The position numbers and the translations under genes were made by a program. DNA of 19,496 bases. Origin: Robiginitomaculum sp. GTDB lineage: Bacteria > Pseudomonadota > Alphaproteobacteria > Caulobacterales > Maricaulaceae. Below are positions 16,117 to 19,496 of the stretch, one piece after another. The stretch is from NCBI GenBank assembly GCA_021647375.1, contig JAKIUV010000055.1, forward strand, positions 1 to 19,496, in the 5' to 3' direction. The notes under the pieces were generated by a model. The model saw only the letters and a program-made list of their open reading frames with translations. It was not told where the DNA came from and searched no databases. Position 1 is the first letter of the stretch. The number at the start of each line of letters is the position of its first letter.

Positions 16117-16647
16117 ATGAAAAAACTACTTTTATCTGTGGTGAGTGCCACGCTTTTTACTGCCAGTTTGTCGGGCTGCGCAACTGGCCCAACGGCATAT
16201 GGCCCTGCTCAAGGTAGTGGTCTTGGTTTTGCTAGCCAGAAAATCGAAAGCGACCGTTTTCATGTTAACTTTACGGGGCGCAATGCTGACGAAGCCCGCA
16301 ATTTGGCGCTTCTGCGCTCTGCCGAACTCACCAAAGGCGAGGGCTTTAGCCATTTTCGGGTTATCGGTAGCGGCACCAATTCCCAAGACCGAGGGCGTTC
16401 CGGCATTTCTTCGTCTATCGGTATTGGCATCGGTAGTGGCGGGGGGCGTTACGGGCGTTATGGGGGCAGCCGTACCAATGTTGGCATTGGCATCGGGGTT
16501 AATGATATTGTTCGTGCCATGCAAGGTAACCGGGTTTCTGCCAGTATGGAGATCATTCTCTTGAACGCCACAGACGGCCTCGGTGACAATGTCTATGAAG
16601 CTGATAGCATTATCAAATCTATACAGCCCCAGGCTTTTACAAATTAA
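16117..16647 (+). CDS. CC0125/CC1285-type lipoprotein
   Basis: A 176-residue lipoprotein with signal peptide and lipobox LSGC (lipidated Cys21), so probably anchored in the outer membrane. The part after the lipobox (SQKIESDRFHVNFTGRNADE, then NLALLRSAELTKGEGFSHF) matches my recollection of the CC0125/CC1285 lipoprotein family of Caulobacter relatives, which has no known function. Residues around 95-130 form a Gly/Ile/Arg-rich low-complexity stretch (GIGIGSGGGRYGRYGG), followed by a hydrophobic strand region (VSASMEIILLNA). AAGGG lies eight bases before the ATG. A possible -10 TATGCT is at 16077, but its -35 is weak. It converges on the next gene. Confidence 0.82.
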   Translation: MKKLLLSVVSATLFTASLSGCATGPTAYGPAQGSGLGFASQKIESDRFHVNFTGRNADEARNLALLRSAELTKGEGFSHFRVIGSGTNSQDRGRSGISSSIGIGIGSGGGRYGRYGGSRTNVGIGIGVNDIVRAMQGNRVSASMEIILLNATDGLGDNVYEADSIIKSIQPQAFTN

Positions 16648-16663
16648 TGAGTCTACGCCCTAA

Positions 16664-17176
16664 TTAACTGCTCACAACCTGACAAGGCATGGCCAAGGCG
16701 GCAGATTTTGCCGCTGGATGATCTAGGGTTTGAACCGAAAATTTTGGCGTGAGGCTAGGGTCGTATTTTATATGCACCATGACGGCTTGGCCGATGACTT
16801 CGCCCCGGTTGGCGGCGGTTCTGCGGGTTGCCGTGTAAAGAGCCGTTGGGGCGGCGGCAGTTGAGAGAACGCAGTCCTCGATTTGCCCTGGGTCTTGCGC
16901 ATTACCGCCAAAAGCTTTGCCGTTGATTGTTCCGCTAACAGTTAACATAAGAGACATTTCGCCAACGGCACCTTCCGACAGTATTGTAAATGGTGCATTG
17001 GAGGCGACCATAATCTCGGTCAGGCCGGGGGCGATAGGGGTGACTGCATGAGCGGCGCGTGGGGCGGCGGTGAACATCACCCGGTCAACGATTTGCGCTG
17101 CGGCTGGCAGGCCAATAAGCAAAACGACGGCTTCGAGTGCTACCCATCCCAGAAAGATTTTCTTTTTAATACCCAT
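16664..17176 (-). CDS. Membrane-anchored or exported protein of unknown function
   Basis: Not recognised. The 170-residue protein starts MGIKKKIF, followed by a hydrophobic helix (GWVALEAVVLLIGLPAAAQI) that is either an uncleaved anchor or a signal peptide cut after AAA. The rest is extracytoplasmic, rich in Ala/Thr/Val and probably beta: ILSEGAVGEMSLMLTVSGTI, then FGGNAQDPGQIEDCVL, then VIGQAVMVHIKYDPSL. Two Cys residues (EDCVL and MPCQVV near the C-terminus) could form a disulfide. GAGG lies about seven bases before the ATG. It converges with the lipoprotein gene (16 bases apart) and is divergent from queC. Confidence 0.75.
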   Translation of the reverse strand: MGIKKKIFLGWVALEAVVLLIGLPAAAQIVDRVMFTAAPRAAHAVTPIAPGLTEIMVASNAPFTILSEGAVGEMSLMLTVSGTINGKAFGGNAQDPGQIEDCVLSTAAAPTALYTATRRTAANRGEVIGQAVMVHIKYDPSLTPKFSVQTLDHPAAKSAALAMPCQVVSS

Positions 17177-17205
17177 AATTGCCTCTGCTTCCTGCTTATC
17201 TGATT

Positions 17206-17228
17206 CGCTCTTGAGTACAGAGCGTTTT
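17206..17228 (+). other. Hairpin with T-tract upstream of queC
   Basis: CGCTCT (17206-17211), loop TGAGTAC, AGAGCG (17219-17224), then TTTTT. On the plus strand this looks like a small intrinsic terminator, about 90 bases before the queC ATG and inside a divergent intergenic region. No plus-strand gene ends before it, so it could act as a leader attenuator if the queC promoter lies upstream, or be chance. It does not match a preQ1 riboswitch by eye. Confidence 0.3.
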
Positions 17229-17315
17229 TCTTCTCACTCTTCTCTATTCAAGTTTGATGCCAAGAAGTGGGATAAGGCACTGGTCAGGGGCGAAAAGACG
17301 CGATATAGGGCGGGC

Positions 17316-18014
17316 ATGATCAATGAAGGGAAAGCTCTGATACTGTTTTCAGGCGGACAAGATTCGGCCACCATACTCGCATGGGCGCTAGATAAGTTTG
17401 ACCATGTAGAGACGCTGGGTTTCGATTACGAACAACGCCATATGGTCGAGATGCAGTGCCGGGGTGATGTGCTGGCGCAAATACGAGCCACTTTCCCGCA
17501 CTGGGCGCACAAGCTTGGCAAAGACCGGGTTTTGGATTTGTCGGTACTCGGTGAAATAAGCAATACGTCTTTTACCCGTGATATTGAAATTACGGAAACA
17601 GGCGACGGGCTACCCAATACTTTCGTACCAGGGCGCAATATTATTTTCCTAAATTTTGCAGCCGCGCTGGGATATAAACGCGGTGTGCATAATTTGGTGG
17701 CGGGTATGTGCGAAGCGGATTTCTCTGGCTACCCCGATTGCCGTAAGGATACTTTGGATGCGACGATTAAGGCGCTTTCGCTGGGCATGGACACGGAGTT
17801 TAAATTGCATACGCCTTTGATGTTTCTCTCCAAAGCTGGCGCTTGGCAATTGGCCGAACGGTTGGGGGGGGCGGCTTTGGTCGCACTGATCAACCAATAT
17901 TCCCACACATGTTATATGGGCGAGCGGGGCGAACGGCACGCTTGGGGCTATGGCTGCGGCGAATGCCCGGCTTGTGTTTTACGTGCAAATGGCTGGGCGG
18001 CATATAAATCGTGA
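17316..18014 (+). CDS. queC: 7-cyano-7-deazaguanine (preQ0) synthase
   Basis: QueC converts 7-carboxy-7-deazaguanine, ammonia and ATP to preQ0 in the cytosol, for queuosine or 7-deazaguanine DNA modification. The protein has 232 residues. The PP-loop ATP motif is FSGGQDS (11-17), followed by the family segments LGFDYEQRH, PNTFVPGRN, GMCEADFSGYPDCR and HTPLMFLSK. The zinc site is Cys199, Cys214, Cys217, Cys220 (GCGECPAC). ATG 17316 is chosen because it begins right before the conserved N-terminus and has AGGG at 17307-17310. The open frame extends upstream to 17070, but that extension overlaps the neighbour's start on the other strand and has no family similarity. It overlaps queE by 4 bases. 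Confidence 0.96.
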   Translation: MINEGKALILFSGGQDSATILAWALDKFDHVETLGFDYEQRHMVEMQCRGDVLAQIRATFPHWAHKLGKDRVLDLSVLGEISNTSFTRDIEITETGDGLPNTFVPGRNIIFLNFAAALGYKRGVHNLVAGMCEADFSGYPDCRKDTLDATIKALSLGMDTEFKLHTPLMFLSKAGAWQLAERLGGAALVALINQYSHTCYMGERGERHAWGYGCGECPACVLRANGWAAYKS

Positions 18015-18658
18015 CCTATTCCGTCAAAGAAATATTTTTATCTATACAGGGCGAGGGCGCCCATACGGGTCGCCCAAGCGTGTTTTTGCGCTTCTCCGGA
18101 TGTAATCTTTGGTCAGGCCGCGAGCAAGACAGGGCGGCTGCCGTGTGCAAATTTTGCGATACGGAATTTGTTGGCTTTGACGGTCTCGGTGGTGGTCAGT
18201 TTAAAACTGCCCAAGCATTGGCCGAGGAAGTTTGGTCTTATTGGCCGAAACAAGAGGGGGAGGCGTGGGTTATCTGTACGGGCGGAGAACCTTTATTGCA
18301 GTTGGACACCGCGTTGATCGCCGCCCTGCACAAAGTCGGGTTTAAAATTGGTGTGGAAACCAACGGCACGATAGCGGCTCCCGCAGGCATTGATTGGTTA
18401 TGCGTTAGCCCAAAGGCGGATACCAAGCTTGCCCAAATATCCGGCGACGAATTAAAACTGGTGTATCCGCAAGCGGAAAACAGACCGGAAGATTTTACAA
18501 ACCTTGATTTTAATGTGTTCTCTTTACAGCCGATGGAAGACCAGTCGGGTAATATTGAAATAAGCGACGCAAACAAATGCGCCGCTTTTGAATATTGTAT
18601 AGCACACCCAAAATGGCGGCTCAGCTTGCAAACCCATAAATATTTGGGTGTGCGTTAA
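18011..18658 (+). CDS. queE: 7-carboxy-7-deazaguanine synthase (radical SAM)
   Basis: QueE rearranges 6-carboxytetrahydropterin to 7-carboxy-7-deazaguanine, the substrate of QueC, using S-adenosylmethionine and a 4Fe-4S cluster. The protein has 215 residues. IFLSIQGEGAHTGRPSVFLR leads to a CX14CX2C cluster motif (Cys31, Cys46, Cys49), as in the proteobacterial Burkholderia/E. coli type, then the SAM-binding TGGEPLLQ, VETNGT and SPKAD segments. It starts at GTG 18011, overlapping the queC TGA in GTGA, which points to translational coupling. The window has no queD or folE; they must lie elsewhere. The C-terminus (LSLQTHKYLGVR) is complete. Confidence 0.96.
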   Translation: MTYSVKEIFLSIQGEGAHTGRPSVFLRFSGCNLWSGREQDRAAAVCKFCDTEFVGFDGLGGGQFKTAQALAEEVWSYWPKQEGEAWVICTGGEPLLQLDTALIAALHKVGFKIGVETNGTIAAPAGIDWLCVSPKADTKLAQISGDELKLVYPQAENRPEDFTNLDFNVFSLQPMEDQSGNIEISDANKCAAFEYCIAHPKWRLSLQTHKYLGVR

Positions 18659-18676
18659 TTCTATACCGGAACCGTT

Positions 18677-19291
18677 TTAACGCAATGATTTTGCGGTTTT
18701 GCGGGCAAAACGGTCTATAGCGCGGTGGGCGTCTGACCAAGTGCCACCGAATTGTGCATCACGAATGTCGGTTTCATACCAGCCATAACTAACCTCTCCT
18801 TGCTCGCCGGACGGGCTGACAAGTGTGCCTTCAAATTTAGCACCGCCGACGCCAAAACTGCGCATGGATAGCGATACGCTTCTCGACATTTGGTTAAAGG
18901 TCGGGCGGTTAGGCCTTGCGTCGGTAATGACCAAATTTAGAACAGTGGCGGCATCGTCGCTCACGGTAATGCCGTCTTTTGCGAGCCGGGTTTCCATACG
19001 GGATTTAAGGCGCTTGGTCAATTTGTCCAAATCTTTTTGCCCAAAATAGCCATTATTGGCGAAACCGTTATTTCGGGAACGGCTGTTATGACGGTCACGG
19101 ATTTTGGTTGAGAGATTGTCGGCACGAAACGCCAAATCTTCTCCGAGGGTAACATTAATACGCACTGATGTTGCTGGCATTTGCAAGGTCGATTCGAATT
19201 GATTACTCCGAGCCATTGCCGGGCTTGTTATGGCCAAAGTGCCCGTGGCGACGGCCAAAGCGAGTAGGGTGGATGTTGCGAACTTTTTCAT
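18677..19291 (-). CDS. Exported protein of unknown function
   Basis: A 204-residue protein with a Sec signal peptide (MKKFATSTLLALAVATGTLA, cleavage probably after AMA). The mature part has a basic, Asn/Arg-rich segment (RDRHNSRSRNNGFANNGYFG), an amphipathic charged helix (KDLDKLTKRLKSRMETRL), then a beta-rich domain (VLNLVITDARPNRPTFNQM; SFGVGGAKFEGTLVSP; YGWYETDI) and a C-terminal helix (DAHRAIDRFARKTAKSL). The layout recalls small periplasmic or outer-membrane-associated proteins of the DUF3313/DUF4410 kind, but I cannot assign a family. ATG 19291 is chosen because GGAG lies six bases upstream; a TTG four codons earlier would include that site. It converges on queE. Confidence 0.78.
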   Translation of the reverse strand: MKKFATSTLLALAVATGTLAITSPAMARSNQFESTLQMPATSVRINVTLGEDLAFRADNLSTKIRDRHNSRSRNNGFANNGYFGQKDLDKLTKRLKSRMETRLAKDGITVSDDAATVLNLVITDARPNRPTFNQMSRSVSLSMRSFGVGGAKFEGTLVSPSGEQGEVSYGWYETDIRDAQFGGTWSDAHRAIDRFARKTAKSLR

Positions 19292-19335
19292 TTTCTTCTC
19301 CAAAAAAGATGCCCTCTTCGCGACAGTGTAACATA

Positions 19336-19363
19336 ATTATACACTGGGCGCAATCCCAAGCAA
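19336..19363 (-). promoter_or_regulatory. Sigma70-type promoter for the exported-protein gene
   Basis: On the minus strand TTGCTT (19363-19358) and a perfect TATAAT (19341-19336) are separated by 16 bases. Transcription would begin near 19329, leaving a leader of about 38 bases to the ATG at 19291. An AGTGTA/TACACT inverted repeat (19325-19345) overlaps the -10 and could be an operator. Confidence 0.6.
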
Positions 19364-19375
19364 GTTAGCTGTAGC

Positions 19376-19425
19376 TAGCACTCTAATTGTCCGTTTTATG
19401 TAGCACTTCATTTGTCCGGTTTATG
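19376..19425. repeat. Two tandem 25-base repeats
   Basis: Copy 1 is 19376-19400 and copy 2 is 19401-19425. Both begin TAGCACT, contain TTGTCCG and end TTTATG. They match at 21 of 25 positions and abut exactly. They look like transposase-binding sub-repeats of an IS terminus. Confidence 0.75.
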
Positions 19426-19449
19426 GATTTCTTCTTTTGGGAGTTTTTC

Positions 19450-19496
19450 ATGGGCTGGGCGGAGTGTTTACAGGAACGAAGAATGAGTAAATTTGA
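19450..19496 (+). CDS. Start of a transposase-like gene, possibly ISNCY/IS1202 type (partial)
   Basis: ATG at 19450, preceded by GGGAG (19440-19444), opens a frame MGWAECLQERRMSKF that runs off the window. The pattern MGW-x-E followed by ERRM-x-F-E is what I remember at the N-terminus of ISNCY (IS1202-group) transposases, just before their helix-turn-helix. Only 15 codons are visible, so this is a suggestion resting on a short match plus the neighbouring tandem repeats. Confidence 0.4.
   Translation, partial: MGWAECLQERRMSKF

Larger units (their letters stand above)
19370..19496 (+). mobile_element. Probable left end of an insertion sequence (truncated by window)
   Basis: The sequence changes here from ordinary intergenic DNA to a tandemly repeated block (19376-19425), followed closely by the start of a transposase-like frame at 19450. 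Terminal sub-repeats directly before a transposase gene are typical of IS ends. The outer boundary is uncertain: TGTAGC begins at 19370, but neither the other inverted repeat nor a target duplication is in the window. Confidence 0.45.

Noticed and set aside
17070..17315. Long N-terminal extension of queC
   Set aside because: It overlaps the first codons of the opposite-strand gene at 17176, has no family similarity, and the conserved QueC N-terminus begins at ATG 17316 with a ribosome site.
17177..17315. preQ1 riboswitch upstream of queC
   Set aside because: No CUA-rich pseudoknot tail or compact preQ1-I aptamer pattern could be found by eye.

Overview
The window looks like chromosomal DNA of an alphaproteobacterium of moderate GC content. 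The evidence is a short, type A-like PutA, a lipoprotein of the Caulobacter CC0125/CC1285 type, EttA, a QueC-QueE pair, and a cell-envelope protein whose cap and repeat motifs I associate with alphaproteobacteria. A relative of the Caulobacterales/Maricaulales is my best guess, but the sequence alone does not prove it.

Layout. (1) Positions 1-4971, minus strand: one unbroken reading frame of at least 1657 codons that leaves the window at position 1. It encodes an exported protein built almost entirely of 23-residue repeats: 53 consecutive periods in exact register (acidic), a linker, three basic units, an Asp/Asn-rich insert, then another basic array still running at the window edge. This is the most remarkable object here. 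(2) 5111-5731, minus: a HAD-IB phosphatase, divergent from (3) 5842-8946, plus: bifunctional proline catabolic enzyme PutA. (4) 9044-11752, plus: a thiamine-diphosphate enzyme with a benzoylformate-decarboxylase-like His, 3 bases ahead of an FMN-dependent L-lactate/2-hydroxyacid dehydrogenase. Together they suggest a 2-hydroxyacid to 2-oxoacid to aldehyde module. (5) 11756-15480, minus: a seven-helix membrane protein of unknown function, EttA, a LysE-type exporter and a TerB-like protein. (6) 15621-16647, plus: a VOC/glyoxalase-fold protein and a CC0125-type lipoprotein. (7) 16664-17176, minus: an unknown membrane-anchored exported protein. (8) 17316-18658, plus: queC and queE, overlapping by 4 bases, for the 7-deazaguanine (queuosine precursor) pathway. 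(9) 18677-19291, minus: an exported protein of unknown function with a good promoter. (10) About 19370 to the end: the probable left edge of an insertion sequence, with a tandem 25-base repeat and the first codons of a transposase-like frame.

Gene density is high. No stretch above 300 bases lacks a gene. I saw no tRNA, rRNA, CRISPR array or recognised riboswitch. Several real starts are GTG or TTG and were chosen from Shine-Dalgarno spacing.
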